A DNA stretch of 9,368 bases from Desulfuromonadales bacterium (GTDB lineage Bacteria > Desulfobacterota > Desulfuromonadia > Desulfuromonadales > BM103): NCBI GenBank assembly GCA_030630015.1, contig DAOVNV010000087.1:1-9368 (forward strand). Reading direction: 5' to 3'. Position 1 is the stretch's first letter. Each line of letters starts with the position of its first letter. This document shows positions 1 through 7,341 of this stretch, piece after piece. A program made the translations under genes and the position numbers. The notes below the pieces were generated by a model. That model was not told the origin of the DNA. It worked only from the letters and a program-made list of their open reading frames with translations, and searched no databases.

Positions 1-1
1 A

Positions 2-85
2 AGTGGGGTTCAAGAAGCAGAAGAGCGCTTGGAGGAGTTTTCGCAACGGTTATCCGAGGGTGCCAGGGAAGGAGAAAAGTTATGA
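2..85 (+). CDS. C-terminal tail of an upstream gene (partial)
   Basis: An open frame enters from the window edge and gives 27 residues ending ...LSEGAREGEKL before TGA at 83-85. The visible part is rich in Glu, Arg and Leu with no hydrophobic segment, consistent with an amphipathic helix or coiled-coil tail. Its stop overlaps the next start in an ATGA arrangement (82-85), and the next gene's Shine-Dalgarno lies inside this frame, so the two are probably one operon with coupled translation. The family cannot be identified from so short a tail. The coupling is what makes this a real gene end rather than a chance frame. Confidence 0.6.
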   Translation, partial: SGVQEAEERLEEFSQRLSEGAREGEKL

Positions 86-543
86 GATCTGCCCTGGGAA
101 TTTTCTTTCTCTCTCTATGCTGGTGTGCAGTGTTCTTGAGCCTGGGGGTCTTTGCCGGCTGGGTGACGATTTCCGCCTCGGCCCCGTGGCTGGTAAACCC
201 GGCAGCTTTTCTCTATCGCCATTTGCGGTTGTCGATTGTTCCTTTTGGTTGCCTGTTTCTCCTCTATGCCTATCTCATCAGCAGGATTCGCCGGTATCTC
301 CGTCGAGATGAGACAAAACTTTCAGAACTCACCTATTATGACCGCCTGCTCAATACCACCATCTCGACCTTCTTCGGGGTCGGGGTCATCTGGACCGCTG
401 TCGGCATGGAAAGCGCCCTGATGCAGGCTCTCAATGGCGTCAACCAGGGACAGGAGGCGGCCGCTGCTTTGAGTGCCTCGCTCATCCGTTCCATGCCGAA
501 CAGGAACAGGGCGAGACCGCCGAACAGACCGATCAGCATTTGA
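82..543 (+). CDS. 3'-truncated inner-membrane protein, MotA/TolQ/ExbB-like, ending in out-of-family residues
   Basis: The ATG at 82 is preceded by AAGGAG with a 7-nt gap. The 153-residue frame has three hydrophobic spans, at about residues 5-30, 50-68 and 93-115, with a basic RRYLRR stretch after the second. The third span, with FFGVGVIWTAVGMESALMQAL, resembles the glycine-rich channel helix of MotA/TolQ/ExbB proteins, but the family call is weak. After about residue 128 (position ~465) the sequence becomes polar and Arg/Pro/Asn-rich, and it reads antisense to a Na+/phosphate cotransporter start. The last 25 codons are therefore probably not native, and the real gene should continue with further membrane helices. 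It is coupled to the upstream gene by the ATGA overlap. If the truncation is real the product is probably non-functional. Confidence 0.5.
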   Translation: MRSALGIFFLSLCWCAVFLSLGVFAGWVTISASAPWLVNPAAFLYRHLRLSIVPFGCLFLLYAYLISRIRRYLRRDETKLSELTYYDRLLNTTISTFFGVGVIWTAVGMESALMQALNGVNQGQEAAAALSASLIRSMPNRNRARPPNRPISI

Positions 544-569
544 GCCCAGTCGAGGGATGGTGTCGTCAT
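457..569 (-). pseudogene. 5' remnant of a Na+/phosphate cotransporter gene (NptA/YjbB-like)
   Basis: Reading the - strand from ATG at 569 (GAGGTGG Shine-Dalgarno five bases upstream; GTG at 578 is an alternative) gives a short leader, then MLIGLFGGLALFLFGMERM and SEALKAAA. This is the typical first membrane helix of Na/Pi-cotransporter II-related proteins, which normally continue as a Gly followed by a basic helix. Here the pattern stops at about position 459 and the frame runs on as antisense of the neighbouring + strand membrane gene, closing near 336. The two Na/Pi repeats containing the QSSS motifs, and any PhoU-like domain, are absent. The gene would normally be divergent from the hydrolase gene at 649. 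I am fairly sure of the family, and less sure whether the break is biological. Confidence 0.6.
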
Positions 570-588
570 CGTTGCCACCTCGTGGTAA

Positions 589-616
589 ATTATAACGTAA
601 AATCTGAATCCGTCAG
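589..616 (-). promoter_or_regulatory. Candidate sigma70 promoter facing the cotransporter remnant
   Basis: On the - strand a perfect TATAAT (594-589) lies 16 bp downstream of CTGACG (616-611), which matches four of six -35 positions. Transcription would start near 582, almost at the Shine-Dalgarno of the ATG at 569, so the leader would be very short. It lies in the 70-bp divergent gap between the cotransporter remnant and the hydrolase gene at 649. Confidence 0.35.
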
Positions 617-648
617 TTATTCACGCATCCAGAAAGGGCTGTTCACTC

Positions 649-1752
649 ATGACCGTCCATCTGTCTTTCCGTAATCTGGAGCCGACCTTTGCCGCCGGCC
701 TGATCGACGATCCCGTTCTGCTGGTGCGCGTCCGCCCCACTGGCAGCAACCTGATGTTCGATTGCGGCCAGCTTCATCACTTGGCCAAACGGGTCATCAA
801 CCGCCTGGACGCCCTGTTCATCAGCCATGCGCACATGGATCACTGGATGGGGATCGACCGGGTCATACGTGACCTGCATGCCACATCAAAAACAATCGAC
901 CTGTTCGGCCCGCCCGGCATCGCCGACAAATTTGAGCACAAGCTGGCCGGTTACGACTGGAACCTGGCCGAAGAATACTGGGGCAGTTTTCGCGTCCATG
1001 AAATTTTCCCGGAAAAAATCTGCCGCCACCTGTTTGCCGGCCCCGCCAGTTTCCGCCGGCGGGCGCTTGACACCGTTTCTCGCGATGCGCAGACTCCCAT
1101 CTATCAGACCCCGCATTGCCAGGTGCTGGCCGCAACCTGCGAACACCGAGTCGACAGCCTGATCTTCCGCGTCAACGAAAGCCCGGGCTTTTTGATCGAT
1201 AAAGAGAAGCTCGTGCAGCTGGGGCTGCTCCCCGGTCCCTGGATCGGGGAACTGAAGCGTCGCATCCTGCAGGGGGAAAAACAGCCATCGGTATTGAATG
1301 TCCTGCAGCGGGACGCGGCAGGGGCAGTCCGCGAAGTCGCGGTCAAGGATGGCAGGGCGTTGCTCAAACAGATCGAACGGCCGCAGCGACCAGCGGCGAT
1401 CGGTTATATCAGCGATGTCGGCTTCAGCGCGGTCAATCGCGAGCGGATCCTGCATTTCATGCAGGGCGTCGACCTGCTGGTGTGCGAGTGCACTTTCCTG
1501 CACGAAGGAAAAGAGCGCGCCCGCGCCTCGCATCATCTCTGCACGGACGATGTCAACCAACTGCTGGACGAACTGTGTCCCGGCTATTTTCTGCCCATGC
1601 ACCTCTCGAAAACCTACAGCCGTCGCAGTGCCGAGCTCTATCGCGAACTGGTGCCACCGCCCGGCACGCAACTTCTGCAGCTCCCCCTGCGCCGCACGCC
1701 CCGCCCCCTGCTTGCCGCGGAGATGGACTGGCAGCTGCATGGAGAGTCCTGA
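649..1752 (+). CDS. RNase Z-like metallo-beta-lactamase-fold hydrolase
   Basis: This is a complete 367-residue protein with no signal peptide or membrane helix, so it is probably cytoplasmic. The metal-binding signature HAHMDH is at residues 60-65. Further candidate ligands follow the RNase Z/ElaC order: H167 in CEHRVDSL, D256 in YISDVG, E280 in CECTFL, H295/H296, and H318 in PMHLSKTYS. The segment LGLLPGPWIGELKR at 191-204 also resembles the RNase Z PGPLxGxLK region. It is longer than bacterial RNase Z (about 300-320 residues) and lacks the usual N-terminal PT.RN motif, so tRNA 3' processing is not assured; a nuclease or phosphodiesterase role is the general expectation. ATG at 649 follows AGAAAGGG at 631-638. 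It stands alone on this strand and converges with the GH65 gene. Confidence 0.88.
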   Translation: MTVHLSFRNLEPTFAAGLIDDPVLLVRVRPTGSNLMFDCGQLHHLAKRVINRLDALFISHAHMDHWMGIDRVIRDLHATSKTIDLFGPPGIADKFEHKLAGYDWNLAEEYWGSFRVHEIFPEKICRHLFAGPASFRRRALDTVSRDAQTPIYQTPHCQVLAATCEHRVDSLIFRVNESPGFLIDKEKLVQLGLLPGPWIGELKRRILQGEKQPSVLNVLQRDAAGAVREVAVKDGRALLKQIERPQRPAAIGYISDVGFSAVNRERILHFMQGVDLLVCECTFLHEGKERARASHHLCTDDVNQLLDELCPGYFLPMHLSKTYSRRSAELYRELVPPPGTQLLQLPLRRTPRPLLAAEMDWQLHGES

Positions 1753-1787
1753 ACTTTTCAGCCGCAAAAGGGGATCAGTTCAAGCGG

Positions 1788-1810
1788 GCAGCGTCAATCG
1801 CTGCTTTTCT
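1788..1810 (+). terminator. Intrinsic terminator of the metallo-hydrolase gene
   Basis: GCAGCG (1788-1793) and CGCTGC (1799-1804) form a perfect 6-bp stem around the loop TCAAT, and two G-T pairs could extend its base. TTTTCT follows at once on the + strand, 36 bp after the hydrolase stop. The loop contains the reverse complement of the GH65 stop codon, so the terminator DNA overlaps the end of the convergent gene. On the - strand the same hairpin is not followed directly by a T-run, so it looks directional. Confidence 0.65.
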
Positions 1811-4205
1811 CCCTCGTCGTAGCGTTTCTGGGTGATTTTGCAGTCCGTATCTTGCAGGTGACAGGTTCGCCCTCTTTGAGCTCGATTTTCCTGCCTTGGT
1901 GCGTGACCTCCAACTTGATTCCCTCCTCCATCAGATAGGTCGCTTCTTTGCGGGTCATTTTGACCATGAGACGTTGGCCGCGGATCAGCAATGGGAACCG
2001 CAGTTCGTCGACATATTTGGGTATTTTCGGGTCGAAACGGATCTTGCCATCATAATCGCGCATCCCGGCGAAACCGTAGACAATGACCATCCAGGTGCCG
2101 CCCATCGAGGCGATATGACAGCCATCGGCCATGTTGCCGCCGACATCCGCCAGGTCCATGAGGATCGCATAGCGGGCATATCCAATCGACTTTTCTTCGG
2201 CACCGATCTCGGCCGCCACGATGCTCTGGATGCATGCCGAGAGGGACGAATCACCCGTGGTCAACGGGTCGTAATACTCGAAATTGCGGACTTTCCGCTT
2301 GTCCATGAACTCGTTGCCGAGCAGAAGCATCGCGAGCACGATGTCGGCCTGCTTGATCACCTGGTGGCGGTAGATCACCAGTGGATGGTAATGGAGCAGC
2401 AGCGGGAATTGGTCCCGGGGCGTGTGCTTGAGATCCCAGCTTTCAAGGTCGAGGAAATCCTCGTCCTGCGGGTGGATGCCGAGTTTCCTGTCGTACGGGA
2501 TATACATGTTGTCTGCAGCTTCCTGCCAGGCATCAACCTCGCTATCCTCCAGTTTGGTCCGGTGCACCAGGGCCGCGTACTGGTCAGGATACAACTCGTG
2601 CAGCTCCCTGATCGTTTTGACCGCATACAGGAGATTGGCACGGGCCATCAGGTTGGTGTAGGTGTTGTTGTTGACGACCGTCGTGTATTCATCGGGACCG
2701 GTCACACCATGAATGCAGAATTGCCCGCTCTTCCTTTCCGAGTAGAATCCGAGGTCCTCCCACATCCTGGCCGTCTCGACCAACATCTCGGCCCCTTCAT
2801 TATAGAGCATGGCCTTGTCCGCGGTGACTTCGACATATTTCTTCAGGGCATACATGATGTCCGCATTGATATGGTACTGGGCCGTCCCTGCCGCATAGTA
2901 GGCGGAGGCCTCCTCGCCATTGATGGTGCGCCATGGGAAGAGGGCGCCTTTCAGGTTCAGTTCCCGGGCACGCATCCGGGCTTGTTCGAGCATGCTGTAG
3001 CGGAACCGGAGCTGGTTGCGTGCGATCGCTGGTGCCGTATAGATCAAAAACGGCAGAACATAGATCTCGGTATCCCAGAAATAGTGCCCTTCATAGGTTT
3101 GGCCGGTCAGTCCTTTCGCCGGGATGCCGGCCCCTTCCGCCCGTCCTGACGCCTGCAGGATCTGGAACAGGTTCCAGCGCATCGCCTGCTGGATTTCGTG
3201 CTTGTGTCGTCCGACCGCTGGCTCATCGCATCGGATGTAGATATCGCTGCGCCGCCAGAAATCATCCATGAACTCTCTCTGCCACGTGACCAGGGCCTCG
3301 AAGCCATCTGCAACGGTGCGGTTCAGCGTGCGTTCTGCACGGGTTGCCAGCTCTTTGGTGGCGATATGACGCGAGGAATGGTAGGTGATGAATTTGGTGA
3401 TCTGCACCGGCTTGCCCCGTTTTGCATTGACGGAGAAAACGACCTTGCTGAGATCGTCGTTCGCTTCGCTTTCATACGTATAGGAACAGGCTGTATCGAT
3501 CAGATGATCGACACCGCAGGCCATGCTCATCCCGCTGTTGGAGGCACGATGAGTCCGTATCAACTGCATCTCGCGGGTCGAATATTCCTGGGGGATGAGC
3601 ACCCTGTTCTGGAACCCTTTCGGCTGACGGGGGTCTTTGACACTTGCCTGGTTCGGTTGGTCGCCGATGACCTCGGACGAAATGACGATGGGAGCATCCG
3701 CGTTGAGAATGGTCACCTGGTAGGAAATCGCCGCAACGTGCCGGTGGCGCAGCGAGACAAGGCGCTTCGACTCGATCAGCACCTGTTTGCCTACGGCCGT
3801 CTCCCAGAGGACCCTGCGTTCGAGAGTCCCCTCCTGCATGTCGAGCGTTCGTTCGAACAGCTGCAGGCTGGCCGTCGGCAGGAAGAAAGGTTCGTCGTCG
3901 ACGTAGAGCCTGATGACTTTGGCGTCAGTCACGTTGAGCATGGTCTGGCCGGTCTGGGCGAACCCGTGGCCCGTTTCTCCGTAGATGATCGGCCAGGTTT
4001 CGTGAAAACCGTTGATGAAGGTTCCGTTCTGGCTGGCCGGGATCCCCTCATCATGGTTGCCGCGCATGCCGAGATAGCCGTTGCCGATGGCGAACAGAGT
4101 CTCGGTCTGTGACAGGAACCGGGCATAGAATTCCGTCTCGAGGATCTTCCACTCGTTGATCGGATAGATATGGACCGGAGGGTTGAGCGTTTCGTGTCGG
4201 ATCAT
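1794..4205 (-). CDS. Glycoside hydrolase family 65 protein (trehalose/kojibiose/maltose phosphorylase-like)
   Basis: This 803-residue protein has the full GH65 length. In order it shows an N-terminal beta-sandwich domain with ETLFAIGNGYLGMRGNHDE (residues 35-53), an (alpha/alpha)6 catalytic barrel with FWDTE (376-380), the general-acid signature GPDEY (503-507, E506) followed by NNNTYTN, KQAD (618-621), and a small C-terminal beta domain. GH65 phosphorylases split alpha-glucosyl disaccharides with phosphate to release beta-glucose-1-phosphate. The phosphate-loop segment here is TTGDSSLS (649-656): the two serines are kept, but the histidine usual in phosphorylases is a glycine. Substrate and phosphorolysis are therefore not settled. 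ATG at 4205 has AGAGG upstream. The gene lies 32 nt behind the beta-phosphoglucomutase-like gene and is the last of the operon, which supports beta-glucose-1-phosphate as product. There is no signal peptide; cytoplasmic. Confidence 0.92.
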   Translation of the reverse strand: MIRHETLNPPVHIYPINEWKILETEFYARFLSQTETLFAIGNGYLGMRGNHDEGIPASQNGTFINGFHETWPIIYGETGHGFAQTGQTMLNVTDAKVIRLYVDDEPFFLPTASLQLFERTLDMQEGTLERRVLWETAVGKQVLIESKRLVSLRHRHVAAISYQVTILNADAPIVISSEVIGDQPNQASVKDPRQPKGFQNRVLIPQEYSTREMQLIRTHRASNSGMSMACGVDHLIDTACSYTYESEANDDLSKVVFSVNAKRGKPVQITKFITYHSSRHIATKELATRAERTLNRTVADGFEALVTWQREFMDDFWRRSDIYIRCDEPAVGRHKHEIQQAMRWNLFQILQASGRAEGAGIPAKGLTGQTYEGHYFWDTEIYVLPFLIYTAPAIARNQLRFRYSMLEQARMRARELNLKGALFPWRTINGEEASAYYAAGTAQYHINADIMYALKKYVEVTADKAMLYNEGAEMLVETARMWEDLGFYSERKSGQFCIHGVTGPDEYTTVVNNNTYTNLMARANLLYAVKTIRELHELYPDQYAALVHRTKLEDSEVDAWQEAADNMYIPYDRKLGIHPQDEDFLDLESWDLKHTPRDQFPLLLHYHPLVIYRHQVIKQADIVLAMLLLGNEFMDKRKVRNFEYYDPLTTGDSSLSACIQSIVAAEIGAEEKSIGYARYAILMDLADVGGNMADGCHIASMGGTWMVIVYGFAGMRDYDGKIRFDPKIPKYVDELRFPLLIRGQRLMVKMTRKEATYLMEEGIKLEVTHQGRKIELKEGEPVTCKIRTAKSPRNATTREKSSD

Positions 4206-4237
4206 TGAAAACCTCTATTCTTACTGCACCTCTTCAT

Positions 4238-4972
4238 CTAAAGGATCTCCGAAAGATCCTCGACGACGATGTCTGCACCGTTGCGCTGCAGAGCCAGCTT
4301 GTCACCGTGATGGTCGATGCCGATCACCAGTCCGAAGCCTCCGGCACGACCTGCCTGGACACCGGAGATGGCGTCTTCCACCACGACCGCCCGCGCCGGA
4401 TCGACCGAGAGTTCGCGGGCCGCCTCGAGGAATGTATCCGGAGCCGGTTTGCCCGGCAGGCCCAGCCGTGCCGCCACCTTGCCGTCGACGACCAGGTCGA
4501 ACAGAGCCCTGATCCCGGCGGCATCAAGCACCTTTTCGCAATTTTTGCTGGCAGAGACCACGGCTGTGCGGAGGCCGTGGTCATGCACCCTGCGTACGAC
4601 GGCCAGAGACCCCTCAAGCACTTCAACCCCTTCGGTGTCGATCACTTCGTTGACCATACGATCCTTGCGGTTGCCCAGACCGCAGACCGTCTCCAGATCG
4701 GGGCCATCTTCCGGAGTCCCCTCCGGCAGGTGGATATCGCGTGATGCGAGCAAGCTGCGAACCCCATCATAACGCAGCTTGCCGTCGACATGCGGCTTGT
4801 AGTCACTGTTGATATCGAACGGCCTGAACTCTTCGCCCAGGCGGGCCGACCTCTCCTCAAAGTATGCGTCGAACATCCTCTTCCAGCAGCTGGCATGAAT
4901 TTTCATCGTCATCGTCAGGACACCGTCCAGATCGAAGAGGACCGCATCATATTTTTCCGGATCGATAATCAT
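4238..4972 (-). CDS. HAD-family beta-phosphoglucomutase-like enzyme
   Basis: This is a 244-residue HAD phosphatase/phosphomutase. Motif I is DLDGVLT with D14 and D16, motif II has S140 in VVSAS, motif III is GKPAPD with K175, and motif IV is VVEDAISG with E199 and D200. The cap region holds a VDGK.RYDGVRS.L.SR block and GLGNRK, which I associate with HAD proteins paired with GH65 enzymes. The expected reaction is beta-glucose-1-phosphate to glucose-6-phosphate, feeding GH65 product into glycolysis or back to OtsA. Starts at TTG 4984, ATG 4975 and ATG 4972 are all in frame. GAGG at 4982-4979 overlaps the TTG and is well spaced only for ATG 4972, which I chose. It sits 60 nt after otsA and 32 nt before GH65. 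A simple phosphatase role cannot be excluded. Confidence 0.88.
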   Translation of the reverse strand: MIIDPEKYDAVLFDLDGVLTMTMKIHASCWKRMFDAYFEERSARLGEEFRPFDINSDYKPHVDGKLRYDGVRSLLASRDIHLPEGTPEDGPDLETVCGLGNRKDRMVNEVIDTEGVEVLEGSLAVVRRVHDHGLRTAVVSASKNCEKVLDAAGIRALFDLVVDGKVAARLGLPGKPAPDTFLEAARELSVDPARAVVVEDAISGVQAGRAGGFGLVIGIDHHGDKLALQRNGADIVVEDLSEIL

Positions 4973-5032
4973 CATAGGCCTCAAACCCCGTGGTGCCCTC
5001 GTGCTGCTTCAAATATACCAGAGATGACCGCA

Positions 5033-6472
5033 TCAGGCCCCCGGCTGCGTTTCCCTGGGGATGGTGCTCAGGGCCGAGATGAATGTCTCCATCCAGCGGT
5101 GGACATCATTGCGTTTGATCTGCGCCCGCAACAAGGCCATGCGACGGCGCCTTTCTTCCGGCGGCATGGTGAACGCATAAAAAATTGCGTCTGCGGTCTG
5201 TTCGAGATCATAAGGGTTGACCAGGAGCGCATGTTTGCCGAGTTGATCGGCCGCCCCGGCGAATTTACTCAGAATCAGGACCCCCTTGTTGTCCACCGAG
5301 CAGGCGCAATACTCCTTGGCGACCAGGTTCATGCCGTCTCGCAGGGGCGTAACCAGGGCGATCTCGGCCGTCCGGTAATGCGCCAGCAGTTGGGTTGGAT
5401 CGAGACTCCGGTAATGGTAGTGCAGCGGCACCCAGCCATGTTGGGCGAAGCGGCCGTTGATCCGGCCCGCCATCTGTTCGAGCTGGGTCTTCAGGTCGAC
5501 ATAGTCAGGCACCATGGTACGGCTCGGCACGACCACCTGCAGCAGCGAGACCTTCTGGTGCAACGCCGGGTACTTTTCAAGGGCCCGTTCAAAGGCGAGG
5601 AAACGTTCCGGGATGCCTTTCGTATAATCAAGCCGATCAATGCCGAGGATCAGCTGGCGATGTTCGTAGTGCTCATGGAGATACCAGGCGGCCTCCGCCA
5701 CCTCGTTCTTGCCGGCGTGCTGGACGAAATTCTCGAAATCGATGCTGATCGGATAATGCCCGGCCTTGATGAGGCGGTTGTCGTAGCGCAGGATGGTGTG
5801 GTTGCGGTGATGGCTCCTGACTTCGACCCCCTTGATCAGCGTTGCGGCACAATGGACGAAGTTCCGGTGGTCGCGCAAGGTCTGGAAACCGATCATGTCA
5901 TAGGAGAGGAGCCCCTCGATGAGTGCCCTTTTCCAGGGCAGGCGACGGAACAGGTCCGGTGTCGGAAAGGGGATGTGGAGGAAGAATGCCAGGGTCCTGG
6001 TTGCCTGCATCTGCCGCAGGTACCGGCCGCAGAGGATCAACTGGTAGTCGTGCACCCAGACGATGTCATCGGGGGTGCTGGCCTCGGCGGTTACCTCGGC
6101 GAACTTTCGGTTGACATCTTTGTAGCTGCAATAATTCTCCAGGCTGAAGATGCAGTTGCCCAACAGATCATGGCACAGGGGCCAGAGCGCTTCGTTGGAG
6201 AAGCCGCGGTAATACTTCTCGACCTCGTCGTCACTCAAGGGAACGATTTTCAACCCATAGCCGCGTTCCGCAGCGAAACGCGCAACCAACTCGTCGATCG
6301 GCGCGTCCGGGCCGCAGCCGGGCCAGCCGATCCAGACGCCATGATTCCTGCTCATCAGCGGCTCGAGTGCGGTCACGAGGCCGCCTGCCCCGGGTTCGAT
6401 GTTCCACTGCCCCTGCTCCTGGCTGATGACGATCGGCAGGCGATTGGATACGATGATCAGGCGTTTTAACAC
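5033..6472 (-). CDS. otsA: Alpha,alpha-trehalose-phosphate synthase (GT20)
   Basis: OtsA transfers glucose from a nucleotide sugar (UDP- or another NDP-glucose) to glucose-6-phosphate, making trehalose-6-phosphate in the cytoplasm. The 479-residue length is typical. Motifs in order are SNRLP with R11, GAGGLVTAL (28-36), YYRGFSN near 87-93, WVHDYQL with D142, HIPFP with H166, GIDRLDYTKGIPERF with R280 and K285, and PLRDGMNLVAKEY with D379 and E387. All nucleotide-sugar and phosphate contacts I know for the family have candidates. The family's S(E/Q)FAGAA motif reads SKFAGAA here (402-407), a change of unknown effect. The start is GTG at 6472 behind AGGGAAGGG with a 6-nt gap. It overlaps the end of otsB by 7 nt, which suggests coupled translation in the order otsB-otsA. 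Confidence 0.97.
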   Translation of the reverse strand: MLKRLIIVSNRLPIVISQEQGQWNIEPGAGGLVTALEPLMSRNHGVWIGWPGCGPDAPIDELVARFAAERGYGLKIVPLSDDEVEKYYRGFSNEALWPLCHDLLGNCIFSLENYCSYKDVNRKFAEVTAEASTPDDIVWVHDYQLILCGRYLRQMQATRTLAFFLHIPFPTPDLFRRLPWKRALIEGLLSYDMIGFQTLRDHRNFVHCAATLIKGVEVRSHHRNHTILRYDNRLIKAGHYPISIDFENFVQHAGKNEVAEAAWYLHEHYEHRQLILGIDRLDYTKGIPERFLAFERALEKYPALHQKVSLLQVVVPSRTMVPDYVDLKTQLEQMAGRINGRFAQHGWVPLHYHYRSLDPTQLLAHYRTAEIALVTPLRDGMNLVAKEYCACSVDNKGVLILSKFAGAADQLGKHALLVNPYDLEQTADAIFYAFTMPPEERRRRMALLRAQIKRNDVHRWMETFISALSTIPRETQPGA

Positions 6473-7266
6473 GATGGACCCTTCCCTGGTCGAGGAGCAT
6501 GCTCTCGCCAGTTTCGCAGGAATTCGAGAAGTTCTCCCGGGGGGGCTATCTGCAGATGCGCCCGGGTCGGCCGCGCTTCGCCGCGCACCAGGATGCCGAG
6601 CCCCCTGTCGTCGATCGCGGCAAATCCGTCCTCGTCGGTCAGGTCGTCTCCGAGGAAAGCGACCGGGCAGTCCGGCTCGAGCTCTTTGATGATCTCCATG
6701 AGGGCGGTGCCTTTATCCTTGCCGGGGCAGCGCAGTTCCAGGCCGCCGTCGAAGGGGTGGATCTCGAGCCCGTAGCCGGCAGCGAGCGGCGCCCAGCCAG
6801 CGGCCGCCTGTTCACGCAGACGTTGTGCTTCGGTATCAGGGAGCCCTCTCCAGTGGATCGCCACCGAAACCGGCTTCTGTTCGCAAAAGGCATCGAGACC
6901 CTGCTCGGCGACCCACACGGCGGCCTGCTGCAGTCCCAGGGCGGCCTCGGCCGGCAATCCGAGCGCCGGCCGGTCGCCGTTCGCTTCGAGATGTTCCCAG
7001 CCGTGGCATCCCCAGATCTCCGGTGGCGGATCGAGCCCGAGCAGGGGCAGGAGGTCATCGATGGCGCGGCCGCTGATGACCACCAGCCGGGTCGCTGTCT
7101 CGCACCGGATCCGGGTCAGAATGTCCCTGATGCCCGGATAGGGCACGGCCTGGTCGCGTTCGATGCGGAACGGCGCCAGGGTGCCGTCGTAATCGAGCAA
7201 GAGCAGCGCCTGTTCAGATACGGCGAGACGTTGCCAGAACTGGTCGAGGATACGGAGTTTGTCCAT
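6466..7266 (-). CDS. otsB: Trehalose-6-phosphate phosphatase (HAD family)
   Basis: OtsB removes phosphate from trehalose-6-phosphate to give trehalose. Numbered from the ATG at 7266 it has 266 residues, normal for bacterial OtsB. It shows LLLDYDGTLAPF with nucleophile D25 and acid D27, VVISGR with S65 and R67, the substrate-side motif GCHGWEHL (86-93), KGTAL with K185, and the metal motif FLGDDLTDED (205-214). ATG at 7272 is two codons upstream; AGGTG at 7278-7274 is too close to that codon but suitably placed for 7266, so I prefer the shorter form. It is the first gene of the four-gene operon, and its last codons overlap the otsA GTG by 7 nt. Operon transcription probably starts in the 7267-7400 gap. 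Confidence 0.95.
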   Translation of the reverse strand: MDKLRILDQFWQRLAVSEQALLLLDYDGTLAPFRIERDQAVPYPGIRDILTRIRCETATRLVVISGRAIDDLLPLLGLDPPPEIWGCHGWEHLEANGDRPALGLPAEAALGLQQAAVWVAEQGLDAFCEQKPVSVAIHWRGLPDTEAQRLREQAAAGWAPLAAGYGLEIHPFDGGLELRCPGKDKGTALMEIIKELEPDCPVAFLGDDLTDEDGFAAIDDRGLGILVRGEARPTRAHLQIAPPGELLEFLRNWREHAPRPGKGPSC

Positions 7267-7341
7267 GATCATGCACCTAAGCTGATGAATCCACTTAAAA
7301 TCATATCATACCCAGTGCCGATCACAAAGTAATGACCGGTT

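Noticed and set aside
886..1767. 293-codon - strand frame
   Set aside because: It is antisense to the metallo-hydrolase, whose HAHMDH and other motifs show the true coding strand.
1896..4112. Long + strand frames (1896-3149 and 3198-4112)
   Set aside because: They are antisense to the GH65 coding sequence, rich in His, Asp and Val in the manner of shadow frames, and have no proper Shine-Dalgarno.
4976..4984. TTG start for the HAD gene
   Set aside because: The TTG overlaps the GAGG Shine-Dalgarno that serves the ATG at 4972, and no better ribosome site lies upstream of it.
4790..6469. 559-codon open frame on the + strand
   Set aside because: It lies opposite otsA and the HAD gene, both with complete catalytic motifs. 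Its sequence has no recognisable motif and reflects GC-biased third positions of the real genes read in antisense.
6499..7332. 277-codon + strand frame
   Set aside because: It is antisense to otsB, which has all HAD motifs. The frame has no family resemblance.
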